A stretch of 64,000 nt of DNA, from the NCBI GenBank assembly GCA_947494925.1, contig CANLWS010000001.1:248001-312000 (forward strand), written 5' to 3'. Positions 14,320-22,575 of this stretch are shown piece by piece. The notes beneath the pieces were generated by a model, which saw only the letters and a list, made by a program, of their open reading frames with translations, was not told where the DNA came from and searched no databases. This DNA is from an uncultured Alteromonadaceae bacterium (GTDB lineage Bacteria; Pseudomonadota; Gammaproteobacteria; Enterobacterales; Alteromonadaceae). Each line of letters starts with the position of its first letter. The stretch's first letter is position 1. Position numbers and translations under genes: made by a program.

Positions 14320-16512
14320 TTAGCGTTCCTCGTGTCGATTGTATTCATTAAAGCAATCCATAAAATATGACATTGTATTGTGAGAACCATCATGAATATC
14401 CTGCACTGAAATTATAGGGTTCTCTGCTTCGGCAATTTCTTTTATAAAACGAAGTGCGATTGTTTTGGCAAGTTCTCGCTTACCGCTCGCTTTTATCGCA
14501 TTGCAAATTGTCCCCATATCTTTGATGATTATCTTATTCGAGATGATACCTAAGGCATAAAATTCACGAAGAATATGTTTGTTCCTTAACACTTTGGCGA
14601 ACAACTCTACTTTGTTACGCAACTTTAATGAAGAATATAAATGCCGGAATGTTTCTTCCTTAAGTCTTTGTGGGAGGACCGGTTTAAATTTGATACTTTT
14701 TCCAGTCAATGTGAATGAGCTGTATAGCGCATCAATTAACCTGTCATGAGGTTCGGCAGAAAACTTTAAAGGCTTTATATCAGGAACATCTTTCGTAATA
14801 AACTCATGAAACGTGAGGTGGTTAATTTTGTAGTAAAAATCACCGTCTTCTTCCTCCACAGCAATTAGCCGGATATCCAACCAATCCTTCATGAGAGTAA
14901 CAAGCAGCTCGTCATTCGTACCACAGAAAATGGAAAGTCTTTTTATGGATATATCCGGTCGAAACACTGCAAAAGCCGACAAAATTCTTTTTTTAAGCGG
15001 CTCATGTTCTTTGGTAGTAAAAAGCCGCTGATACTCATTCTTGTATATTCCTTTAAGACCATCGGGCAGTTTTTTGATATTAAAATGTTCAATTTTTCTG
15101 AATAAATGAAAGAGATATAGAAAAGTGTAGTCACTTTTAATGCATAAGGTATTGAGCAAACTATCTTCGTCTGATTTCCCTTCTATCCGCCAAGATTTTT
15201 CTTCATCCGCTTCTATCCACTTTATTACGGACGGTAAAGATAGTTTGTTTTTTATGTATTCTTTGATTTCGGCTCGGTGTTCAGGCTCTGTTTTACCAAG
15301 GGTGACCTTTTCCTCAAGGTCTATTTCATATTCTTGCTGATTGTCATGCCTTGAAGACACAATAAAGAACACGTTCTCTGGCAATTTTTTGGGGATATAA
15401 AATAGGTTGCGACCTGCTACAGTATATGTCTGGTCGAACTGAGATATTTCATCCAGACCATCAACAAAGATTAGTAGTTTTTCGCGCGATGCTTGATGTA
15501 ACAACTGTGAAGACTTCTTTATCAGGTTATTGATAAATTCATCCCACTCTTCATTCATTGAGTTTAATATCCCCCGATACTCTTCTTCCAAATCAGATAA
15601 ATCAAAGAATTCTGTCAACTGCTTATAAAGGCTTTTAATAAAGTTCTTCGTTGTTGCGGTGTTGGCTCCAGAAACTATGAAATGATAAACACAAAGATAT
15701 TCCTCTCGATAACTTTCATCGCGAAACTCGTTCACCAAATCCGCCATGATTGCACTTTTTCCCGTGCCACCCTCTCCATGAATCTTGAAGTAGCCGTGCG
15801 CGGTGTTTTTGATAAAAGACTTAACCTTGCCTTTTACATGTGAGCGTTCGAAGTAGTCATGCCTCAATTCTTCAATTCGCTCATCGTGAACGGTTAATTT
15901 TTTTTCGTTTGGCAGAACCGGAGCAAAATGTGGTTCACTTGAACTTTTGATAAGGCTTTTGTAATAAGGGCGCTTTGTCGCATGCTTTAGAATATTATCA
16001 AAAGAAGGATAAGTTTCTTTGACATGATCTATGAGCACTTTTTTACCTACAAAAGTGCTCATTTCATCTAGTTCAAATTCAATGTAATACCTGATAAAAG
16101 CGCTTAGAAGCTGTTCAAGATTAGAGAAACCATAGTTAATAGCTGTAGCGGCAACGAGACGTTTGAATCTATATTTAGAAATGCCTTCGGAACCAATGCT
16201 TTGAATACGCTTCCAGTCTAGGCCTGTGCAACGCTCGACAATGCTTTTTAAATCTTTACGAAACTCGGCTCGTGAAGGTGGACAATCCCAATCTTTAAAC
16301 GTTATCCAGTCGTCCCATATTTGGCAGGTGGCAAATTGCCAAAACGCGGCACCTTCCCACAAAGCCCCGTTCTTTGGAATATCATCTTTATTTTTGACAG
16401 CAAAGATGAGCAAGCTATTCCAGAAGGATCTGTACGAATCATCAAGTGCATTTTCCGCATCTTTATCAATGAAACTTTCTATTACATCCTTTAAAGACGT
16501 TTTTCTTTGCAT
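14320..16512 (-). CDS. NACHT-type STAND NTPase, probable defence protein
   Basis: A protein of about 730 residues. The Walker A loop HGEGGTGKS is at about residues 245-253 and Walker B LLIFVDGLDEI at about 346-356, followed by a sensor-like VSSRH and a winged-helix-like region. The N-terminal 180 residues form an all-helical Trp-rich domain I cannot name, which would be the effector or an adaptor. The C-terminal 150 residues are helical and probably the sensor. STAND proteins of this layout (Avs, bNACHT) detect phage proteins and trigger cell death or growth arrest. I prefer the ATG at 16512; a TTG at 16521 is in frame. No ribosome-binding site is clear for either. Confidence 0.8.
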   Translation of the reverse strand: MQRKTSLKDVIESFIDKDAENALDDSYRSFWNSLLIFAVKNKDDIPKNGALWEGAAFWQFATCQIWDDWITFKDWDCPPSRAEFRKDLKSIVERCTGLDWKRIQSIGSEGISKYRFKRLVAATAINYGFSNLEQLLSAFIRYYIEFELDEMSTFVGKKVLIDHVKETYPSFDNILKHATKRPYYKSLIKSSSEPHFAPVLPNEKKLTVHDERIEELRHDYFERSHVKGKVKSFIKNTAHGYFKIHGEGGTGKSAIMADLVNEFRDESYREEYLCVYHFIVSGANTATTKNFIKSLYKQLTEFFDLSDLEEEYRGILNSMNEEWDEFINNLIKKSSQLLHQASREKLLIFVDGLDEISQFDQTYTVAGRNLFYIPKKLPENVFFIVSSRHDNQQEYEIDLEEKVTLGKTEPEHRAEIKEYIKNKLSLPSVIKWIEADEEKSWRIEGKSDEDSLLNTLCIKSDYTFLYLFHLFRKIEHFNIKKLPDGLKGIYKNEYQRLFTTKEHEPLKKRILSAFAVFRPDISIKRLSIFCGTNDELLVTLMKDWLDIRLIAVEEEDGDFYYKINHLTFHEFITKDVPDIKPLKFSAEPHDRLIDALYSSFTLTGKSIKFKPVLPQRLKEETFRHLYSSLKLRNKVELFAKVLRNKHILREFYALGIISNKIIIKDMGTICNAIKASGKRELAKTIALRFIKEIAEAENPIISVQDIHDGSHNTMSYFMDCFNEYNRHEER

Positions 16513-16571
16513 ACATGCCAATAAGCCGATCTGAATGAGAAAAGACTACATCAACAAGAAATAAACGCAAT

Positions 16572-16925
16572 CTACACGGGTTCTATATCTAATGATGGAG
16601 GGGGGCGTTTTTCTTCATCATATGTAAAGTGCAAATTCACTTCCCCATTTTCGAACCTCATATCATAGTCTGCTAAATTGATGCCGCGTTGCTCAACTGC
16701 TTCAATTCCAAAAACGTCAATAAAACGTTGAAAAATAGCCTTAGTTATTAAATTCTCAGCCGCACCTTTTATTTGAATTGATTCGCGGTTATCCCTTCTT
16801 GGATTCCCTGTGAACTTATTTTCCGGCATGTTGGTGATATGTGTCATAAGATCAATAAGCTCTTCTGAAAGCTCCAACGTTAATTTTCTGGTCTTTTCAT
16901 CCATAAATTCCAAACTTTCCGGCAT
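16572..16925 (-). CDS. Small hypothetical protein
   Basis: A 117-residue soluble, acidic protein preceded by GGAAGGGAA. The segment TRKLTLELSEELIDLMTHI may be a short ribbon-helix-helix-like or helical start. A second helical block (AAENLITKAIFQRFIDVFG) follows, and the end is strand-rich and acidic. It lies 59 bp upstream of the NTPase gene on the same strand and may be a small regulator of that pair. I do not recognise the family. Confidence 0.55.
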   Translation of the reverse strand: MPESLEFMDEKTRKLTLELSEELIDLMTHITNMPENKFTGNPRRDNRESIQIKGAAENLITKAIFQRFIDVFGIEAVEQRGINLADYDMRFENGEVNLHFTYDEEKRPPPSLDIEPV

Positions 16926-17113
16926 AGAAGTTCCCTTCCATGCTCTTTGTACACTTAGTTTCCAATTTTAAAATACTCTACAAACCCTTATAAAACACTG
17001 AGTTAAAAAATAAAGTGATTATTTGATAATTTAATTTTTTCCTATGTTCCTCCCAAATTTTCCATTTTGCATTCTGTTATCTCAGTAAACGAAACAGCAA
17101 AAGGGAGACAAAA

Positions 17114-17305
17114 ATGAACAGATTAATTCTTTATGTTCATTCAATTAATGCAGCAATCGCATTCTGCGGCATGTTTTGGAGTCTTGCGGTAGGCGACGAG
17201 TTATTCCTGGGGAGCTACTGGCTAGCCTTAAATTCTTCGCTGCTAGGCGCTGTGACTACTCGCCAACTCGGTGACCAGAAAAGTAGTAATGAGGACGATA
17301 GCTAA
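17114..17305 (+). CDS. Small membrane protein, first gene of the transfer operon
   Basis: A 63-residue protein with a good ribosome-binding site (AAGGGAG) before the ATG. Hydrophobic segments lie at about residues 8-25 (HSINAAIAFCGMFWSLAV) and 34-48. Its stop shares one base with the next start (TAATG). It is divergent from the small gene at 16925, and the 188 bp between them must hold both promoters. It opens the run 17114-21440, which ends with the coupling ATPase, so an envelope role in DNA transfer is likely. Confidence 0.6.
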   Translation: MNRLILYVHSINAAIAFCGMFWSLAVGDELFLGSYWLALNSSLLGAVTTRQLGDQKSSNEDDS

Positions 17306-17601
17306 TGGTGAATTCACACAAAACAGATGAAGGCGGTGTGCTTGTACAAATCAAAGAACAAGTGAAGCGTCTTGTCGTACCTGACCTGCACGAATTATGT
17401 GGGTTGATGATGGAGCGGCGGGCGGCGGTGCGAACTCGGGATGATGCGCTCAAGCTGAAGCAACAACGAATAGAAGAGGAAGGCATGGCAGCCGCATTTA
17501 GATTGATGATGCCTGAAGGTGGTGAGCAACCATCTACCCCCATGCCATATCCCTATGGCCGGGTGTTACCCGATTTGAAACAGGAGAATGACGATGAGTA
17601 G
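17305..17601 (+). CDS. Small hydrophilic protein of the transfer operon
   Basis: A 98-residue protein with a basic helical centre (KLKQQRIEEEGMAAAF) and a Pro-rich acidic C-terminus. It is coupled to its neighbours on both sides: the start overlaps the upstream stop by one base, and its end overlaps the next gene. It has no membrane segment. The family is not recognised. Its conserved place among transfer genes suggests a cytoplasmic partner of the membrane proteins around it. Confidence 0.55.
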   Translation: MVNSHKTDEGGVLVQIKEQVKRLVVPDLHELCGLMMERRAAVRTRDDALKLKQQRIEEEGMAAAFRLMMPEGGEQPSTPMPYPYGRVLPDLKQENDDE

Positions 17602-18541
17602 CGAAAATACAATGCTGCTGTCGCTCCCCGAGTTGGGGCAGTGTGCCTCCGTTGAGGAACATCACCGGAAACGGGCGCGGCTCGTGATACCGCTCATGGT
17701 GTGGGTAACGGCGCTCGCAATTATACAAAGCTTTGTAGGTTACGTGGAATACGAACTGGTATATCAAATCTTCGACTTTGTTTCCGGCGAAGAAGGCTAC
17801 TACTCAACCTCCATCATGGCATGCACAGGGATTCTGATGATTGCTGGATTTCACATCGGAAGCACTCATTATCCGAATTCTTTTGCAATCCGGTTTATCA
17901 ACACAGCAGCAATGATTTTTATTGTGTTTTACGGTTTGGGTCTTGGCTTGCTGCTTATGGCGATGCTGTATGTCGATGGGTTGGCGGAACTCGTAGAGAG
18001 TGCTCTTGGAGCACTTTTCAGCCCTCAAGAACAGGAAGAATCCATGAACTGGCTGGATACAGTGTTTCAGGATTACGCCAATCCTATAGCCGTATTGATT
18101 TTTAGTGTTGCGGTTGGCGGTTTGACAATTGTGAATATGAGCATTTCACATTCTTTGCTCACCGCCATTAAAAACAGCGCAAAGTCTGCTTTTGAACGAA
18201 GGGCACATGCTCGTGATGCAAAACGTCACTATAAAACAATTCTCAGATGTCAGGCGGATTATCAGGACATTACGCAGCAACGTAACGCGCTTGAACAATT
18301 GCACAACAACGCACTAGCGAGCGAAATAGCGACTGAGGCGATGACCACCATCCGCGGCGAACTTGCAAGCCATAAAGCCGTATTGAAACAATTTGAGTTT
18401 TCGGAAGAACCCTCACGGTTTGTATGGCCCGAAACGACACCACCCGATCCCAAAGTACTTTCAAAGAGCATTCAGGCGATTGAGCGCATCACCATTAAAG
18501 ATATTTTCAAGGTGCTGAACAGCACCACTTATCAGGAGTAA
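17594..18541 (+). CDS. Polytopic membrane protein with cytoplasmic coiled coil (transfer operon)
   Basis: A 315-residue protein with about four membrane segments in the first 190 residues (for example LVIPLMVWVTALAIIQSFVG, AAMIFIVFYGLGLGLLLMAM and PIAVLIFSVAVGGLTI). A helical Gln/Ala-rich domain (residues 200-260) and a Pro-containing tail follow. I prefer the ATG at 17594, because GGAG at 17583-17586 lies only one base before the ATG at 17588. It overlaps the preceding gene by eight bases. It could be part of a docking platform for a helper's mating channel. The family is not recognised. Confidence 0.65.
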   Translation: MSSENTMLLSLPELGQCASVEEHHRKRARLVIPLMVWVTALAIIQSFVGYVEYELVYQIFDFVSGEEGYYSTSIMACTGILMIAGFHIGSTHYPNSFAIRFINTAAMIFIVFYGLGLGLLLMAMLYVDGLAELVESALGALFSPQEQEESMNWLDTVFQDYANPIAVLIFSVAVGGLTIVNMSISHSLLTAIKNSAKSAFERRAHARDAKRHYKTILRCQADYQDITQQRNALEQLHNNALASEIATEAMTTIRGELASHKAVLKQFEFSEEPSRFVWPETTPPDPKVLSKSIQAIERITIKDIFKVLNSTTYQE

Positions 18542-18546
18542 AACCT

Positions 18547-19176
18547 ATGTTGAAATTTTTAGTAATCACAGCCTCGGCACTTGTCTTCATGACAGACTTG
18601 CAAGCTAAAACACTAACCATCGGTGTAGATTTATCAGGAAGTAATCCGCTGCTGACCCATGAGAATTTTGCCGCTAGTGCAGCGAACTATATCAGCCAAG
18701 AAATCAAATCCCTCCAAACTGGAGACACTTTGCGCATGAAAACATTCGGTGCGCGTGACAACGTGCAAAACCTTTTGAGCTTTGATGTAAATATTAGCCG
18801 CAAGGCAAGACCCAACAAGGTCGCCAAAAAGATTTCCCAAACCATCCTTGCAATTCCAGCTCAAGCAAAAAAAATGAGCCAGTCTCATACAGCGTTGATT
18901 GCCTGGCTTGAATTCACACCCGGTTTTGATTGTGCCGATGGTGGCAAAATCATTGTACTGACGGACGGTATTGAGTCTTCGACATTGATTTCAACGAATG
19001 ATTTTGTGAACAAACAAAAGCCATTGCCTAAAGCTGAAATCTCGCTCAAGGGTTGCCAAATCACCTTTTATGGCCTTGGAGCGGGCTTACCAACCACTTA
19101 TGCACGCCACGTTCGTAAGTCATGGCACACATGGGCAGGACAAGCTGGTGCCGACTTTAACGACATAATGAAATGA
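18547..19176 (+). CDS. Exported vWA-like protein of the transfer operon
   Basis: A 209-residue protein with a signal peptide (MLKFLVITASALVFMTDLQA). The mature part opens with a MIDAS-like DLSGS (D28, S30, S32) and contains IIVLTDGIESS near residue 140, the usual order of metal-site residues in von Willebrand A domains. Such domains mediate metal-dependent protein contacts. It follows the membrane protein by five bases. A periplasmic adhesion or assembly factor for DNA transfer fits, but this is inference. Confidence 0.7.
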   Translation: MLKFLVITASALVFMTDLQAKTLTIGVDLSGSNPLLTHENFAASAANYISQEIKSLQTGDTLRMKTFGARDNVQNLLSFDVNISRKARPNKVAKKISQTILAIPAQAKKMSQSHTALIAWLEFTPGFDCADGGKIIVLTDGIESSTLISTNDFVNKQKPLPKAEISLKGCQITFYGLGAGLPTTYARHVRKSWHTWAGQAGADFNDIMK

Positions 19177-19194
19177 AGCGCAGGGAAAACACAG

Positions 19195-19476
19195 ATGAAC
19201 AACAATCAACCTTCTGCGCTACTGCGCAGCTTAAGTCGCTTTGCCAACTGTTTGGCCGGGATATGTCTTTTTTTGTTCTTACCGCAAATTGCGCAATATA
19301 TCCGCCCCGACATGCAGAGCTATCTGGCAACCCATTTTCCACATGACTTTGCCAATTACGGTTCATGGGGTTTTTGTGCACTCTTGGCAGCTTGTGGTTA
19401 TTTTGGCCTAACGGCGCTATTTCAGGTATTGATGCGCTTGCTGTTCCAGCCGCGGATTAAAAGCTCGGGGATTTAA
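19195..19476 (+). CDS. Two-helix membrane protein, probable anchor of the coupling ATPase
   Basis: A 93-residue protein with two membrane helices (about residues 18-33 and 58-82) separated by a short, presumably periplasmic, loop. VirD4/TraG coupling proteins normally carry exactly such a hairpin at their own N-terminus. The ATPase encoded two bases downstream lacks it. The simplest reading is that the anchor and the motor are encoded as two polypeptides here. Confidence 0.65.
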   Translation: MNNNQPSALLRSLSRFANCLAGICLFLFLPQIAQYIRPDMQSYLATHFPHDFANYGSWGFCALLAACGYFGLTALFQVLMRLLFQPRIKSSGI

Positions 19477-19478
19477 GC

Positions 19479-21104
19479 ATGGTCTTTAATGAAGAGTTTT
19501 ACGCGCGCTATCAGGCTGGGTCAACCAATGTTCATGATGAGAGCGCGAAGGCGCTCCTAAAGGGTGCTGGGCCAATTGCTCGTTCAGTGCACGGCATACT
19601 GCGTTTTCCCTCTGATTTACCAACCATCGTGCTCGGTGGCGCAGGTAGTGGGAAATGTGCCAATCTGGGGGCGATGCAGTTTGTACACCCATCAACCGAA
19701 AGCTTTTTCTCACTTGACCCCGGCGGTCAATTTACGAGCCTGAATTTCCATTACAACCTTCAAATGGGCCGAGCGGCCTATACGCTCAATCCACATAAAA
19801 CTGGATTATATCCAGACCTCAATCACCCAGTGCATCTGTTTTCTATTTTAAAGGATGATGAAAAGCTTTTTGACCGGGCGCGCAAAGCTGCAGATATGGC
19901 GCTCACCAATTCTGATAAGGAAGGTAAGAATGCTTGGGTACGTGATGATGCCATAAGGTGGCTGACCAGAATACTCACATCTATCGTGCGTTTGGAAGGC
20001 CGGGTTACACCCAAGCGCATGTGGGAGGTGATAAACCTTATTCTCACTGATGATGAATTTCTAACAAGTTGGGGGCGTGCTTGCGCAGACTTACCCAATC
20101 AGGAATATAGCTGTTTTTTACAGATGTATCAGGCAAAAGGAAAAACATCTGGCGAAGCTTTCAATGCTCCTATATCCAAGATGTTGAGTGATTTGGATTG
20201 GCTTTCCTCTGAAGAAATAGCCGAGAGTATCAGCGGGGATGATGCCTATTTTGAAAAGCTGGGCGATCCCAGTGAAAAAATTGCTATCTATTTTCAAATC
20301 GAAGGCGGAACGACAGAAGAAAACCAGAGCTTTGTTCGCTTTGTCGTGGGGATTGCACAACTCAACTGTGTATACGCCAATATGGGCGCGTTGCCTCTAT
20401 TTTATTTAGAAGAGTGCGCGACCTGCGGTAACGCGAGTTTCATTCGCAAAGCAGCGAGCGAGTACCGCAAGTATTTTCGGACTGTCTTTATCTATCAAAG
20501 CCTTGGTCAGCTCTCCTACCACCTGGGGGAGCACGGCGCGACCGAGATACTCGAAAGTTGTGCATATCATATTTATTTGGGCGGCGGTATTCGTGCAATA
20601 AAAAGCGCGCGGGAAATTGCCGAGGCAATCGGCAAAACCACCATCAATGTTGACCCGATGATGGAGCAGGCAGACCGTGTTTATCGAGCGGAGCGCGCGT
20701 TGCGAAATGCGTATTGGTACGATATCGATTTGGTTGAAGCTGCAAGAGAATATGAACATGAGCTACAACAAAGCCACACCCCACAGCAAATTGGACGAGA
20801 TGCAATCGCTCCGGCTGAGCTAACAAGGCTCAAAGACGACGTCCTTATCCTGGCGCCTGGCATGGGCATTCAGCCTGCGTTGGCCAAAAAACTTCCGAAT
20901 TATTGGGACAACCCGGCTATGGCTGGGCGTTATGCCCCTGATCCTCTGTTTCCGCCACTGGACCGGGTGCGCATCAAACGAAAACTTCTACCGGGTCACG
21001 CAACGCATAAATTTATCCGCTGCGCTGTGCCTGAACATCTGGCCGATTGGCCCAACCATATCAACGGTGAAATCGCCTACGTGCAAGGGTATCGCACATG
21101 GTAG
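19479..21104 (+). CDS. VirD4/TraG-type coupling ATPase, soluble form
   Basis: A 541-residue protein of the type IV secretion coupling family, which links relaxosomes to the mating channel and pumps DNA. Walker A is GGAGSGKC at residues 53-60, where the usual Ser/Thr after Lys is Cys. The Walker B-like stretch LPLFYLEEC is at 305-313. Motifs SLDPGGQF and FIYQSLGQL match family positions. There is no N-terminal membrane segment; the gene two bases upstream probably supplies it. With the relaxase it makes the element mobilizable by a helper pore. The Cys in the P-loop may lower or alter nucleotide handling. Confidence 0.8.
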   Translation: MVFNEEFYARYQAGSTNVHDESAKALLKGAGPIARSVHGILRFPSDLPTIVLGGAGSGKCANLGAMQFVHPSTESFFSLDPGGQFTSLNFHYNLQMGRAAYTLNPHKTGLYPDLNHPVHLFSILKDDEKLFDRARKAADMALTNSDKEGKNAWVRDDAIRWLTRILTSIVRLEGRVTPKRMWEVINLILTDDEFLTSWGRACADLPNQEYSCFLQMYQAKGKTSGEAFNAPISKMLSDLDWLSSEEIAESISGDDAYFEKLGDPSEKIAIYFQIEGGTTEENQSFVRFVVGIAQLNCVYANMGALPLFYLEECATCGNASFIRKAASEYRKYFRTVFIYQSLGQLSYHLGEHGATEILESCAYHIYLGGGIRAIKSAREIAEAIGKTTINVDPMMEQADRVYRAERALRNAYWYDIDLVEAAREYEHELQQSHTPQQIGRDAIAPAELTRLKDDVLILAPGMGIQPALAKKLPNYWDNPAMAGRYAPDPLFPPLDRVRIKRKLLPGHATHKFIRCAVPEHLADWPNHINGEIAYVQGYRTW

Positions 21105-21128
21105 GCGCAACTTAAATGAGGTAACAAC

Positions 21129-21440
21129 ATGAGTAATGATGAAAACAAGGTCTATCCGACCCACAGGATTAGCTTTTCAGAGAAACAGGATGATGGGCGC
21201 GGTCGTGACAAGCTCGGTGCACCTGTCGAGGTCGCGACCGTCTGGCCCCGCAAACATGGTAAACAGGGTGGCATTATTCAATGGAATATCGCACCAGAAA
21301 AGCTCAATAACGGTGTGTTTTTCATGTTGGAAAACGAACGCCAGCATGAGCGTGGTAACAATAAGCAAGGCAACGGTCAGGATGGCTTCGCCCAAACCGA
21401 GGCGCGCAATACAGGACAGGATGTCGGCAGAACACGCTAA
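21129..21440 (+). CDS. Small basic hydrophilic protein ending in GRTR
   Basis: A 103-residue protein with a Gly/Gln/Asn/Arg-rich, probably disordered second half, ending GQDVGRTR. The front has a compact part with a WPRKHGKQGGIIQWNI segment. It follows the coupling ATPase by 24 bp. The tail is nearly the same as that of the protein encoded at 21820-22122. The function is unknown. A basic C-terminus with R-x-R is typical of type IV secretion signals, so it may be a transferred protein. Confidence 0.6.
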   Translation: MSNDENKVYPTHRISFSEKQDDGRGRDKLGAPVEVATVWPRKHGKQGGIIQWNIAPEKLNNGVFFMLENERQHERGNNKQGNGQDGFAQTEARNTGQDVGRTR

Positions 21441-21751
21441 AAGTCGTTGGCGATATCGTCGCGGTGTTTTATGAAGCGATGGTAGTAAATAAAGATGTTG
21501 TTTATTACAGCTTTTCGGAACGCCGTTTCAAAATCGATTTCGCTCTGCGCCATGTATTCCTTGGCGACAAATGAACAAAAACCGGGGAAGTCCTGCATGG
21601 CATTGGGCATAACTTGAAACATGAAGTCCAGTTTCTCCCAGTGCCATTCAGACATTGAAATGTGCCGGGTTAAACCGTCACTACATCGAATAACACGGGT
21701 TTTGGTTTCGTAGCGAGCGGCATGCTGAAGATGTGGTTTTGGCAACTCCAT
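21437..21751 (-). CDS. Small hypothetical protein, possible ribbon-helix-helix
   Basis: A 104-residue protein on the opposite strand, converging with four bases of overlap on the gene ending at 21440. The segment RHISMSEWHWEKLDFM has the strand-turn-helix spacing of ribbon-helix-helix DNA-binding proteins, and a helical part follows. The ribosome-binding site is weak. If it binds DNA it would be one of the few candidate regulators in the element. This is a low-certainty reading. Confidence 0.45.
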   Translation of the reverse strand: MELPKPHLQHAARYETKTRVIRCSDGLTRHISMSEWHWEKLDFMFQVMPNAMQDFPGFCSFVAKEYMAQSEIDFETAFRKAVINNIFIYYHRFIKHRDDIANDF

Positions 21752-21819
21752 ACTTTCACTATGCCGGATTTCTTAAAATTTATGCAAGCAAATAATGCAT
21801 TAAAAACAGAGGGCATTTT

Positions 21820-22122
21820 ATGTCAGACGAGAACAGCGATATGTCGCGGTCGTTTGAGCAAAGCAGGGATACAAAACAGGAAAAGGAAATCATTGAGCGC
21901 AAAACGCCAGACATGATTAAAAACCATAAGCAGGAACCGGAATTGAGGCCGGACTGGGATGTCTCAGATGTGGACAGGGAACATTTTGAGCGAGGCAGCC
22001 AGAAAGATATTGAGAAACATGCTCAAAAACCAAGAGAGCCTGATGGTTTTGACAAAGTAGACGAGGCGCGCAAGTGGTCTGAAAGACTAGGCAAAGACAG
22101 GGATATAGGGCGAACACGTTAA
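21820..22122 (+). CDS. Small charged hydrophilic protein ending in GRTR
   Basis: A 100-residue protein with very high Glu/Asp/Lys/Arg content and no hydrophobic core, likely disordered. It ends DRDIGRTR, matching the GQDVGRTR end of the protein at 21129-21440, while the rest shows little similarity. The shared end suggests a common recognition tail, for example for the coupling ATPase. The family is not recognised. Confidence 0.5.
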   Translation: MSDENSDMSRSFEQSRDTKQEKEIIERKTPDMIKNHKQEPELRPDWDVSDVDREHFERGSQKDIEKHAQKPREPDGFDKVDEARKWSERLGKDRDIGRTR

Positions 22123-22170
22123 CCCCCCATATCTTTGGTATAGCTTTCCGGCTTGCTGACCCCTTTTTAA

Positions 22171-22202
22171 TTGAATGAATGTTTTTAAAGGAATATGTTC
22201 CT
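22171..22202 (+). promoter_or_regulatory. Promoter with palindromic operator for the recombinase operon
   Basis: TTGAAT (22171-22176) and TATGTT (22194-22199) are spaced by 17 bases. AGGAATATGTTCCT (22189-22202) is a palindrome with five-base arms that covers the -10 box, the expected place for a repressor site. The string ATGTTCCT recurs near 17043, upstream of the transfer operon, which hints at a shared regulator. Confidence 0.5.
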
Positions 22203-22263
22203 ATACAAGTGTTTTGACTTGAGAGGAGCAAAGCCAGACATAACGTAACGAAAGGAGAAAACC

Positions 22264-22575
22264 GTGAAAACACGTTCTCAAAACCATCCACCATCACAAT
22301 CAGTCGATTTACCTGTGACAGCGCAGGCTTCGTTCAATCCCGATGACTATCATCACTTTGTTGCTGAATTTGGAATGGATGCTGCGCAGGAAAAAGAGCT
22401 GCTGGAAACCCTCTGGAAAATTATGTATGGCTTCGTCGAAATGGGCTGGGGTGTGGAAAGTATGCAGCTTGCCATGCCTGAATTATTTTTAGATGTTGCC
22501 GAAGATTCCAACAACTTGCTAGAGTCAAATGAAACGGATTTTGAAAACCTAAACTTAGGAGATGAGGATGCTTAA
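22264..22575 (+). CDS. Small acidic protein coupled to the recombinase (possible directionality factor)
   Basis: A 103-residue acidic protein with a GTG start preceded by AAGGAG (22251-22256). The middle, DAAQEKELLETLWKIMYGFVEMGWG, is a helical pair. The ends are disordered and acidic. Its 3' end overlaps the recombinase start by eight bases. Small genes directly upstream of large serine recombinases are frequent on mobilizable elements, and some serve as excision factors. That role is a guess from position only. Confidence 0.6.
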   Translation: MKTRSQNHPPSQSVDLPVTAQASFNPDDYHHFVAEFGMDAAQEKELLETLWKIMYGFVEMGWGVESMQLAMPELFLDVAEDSNNLLESNETDFENLNLGDEDA

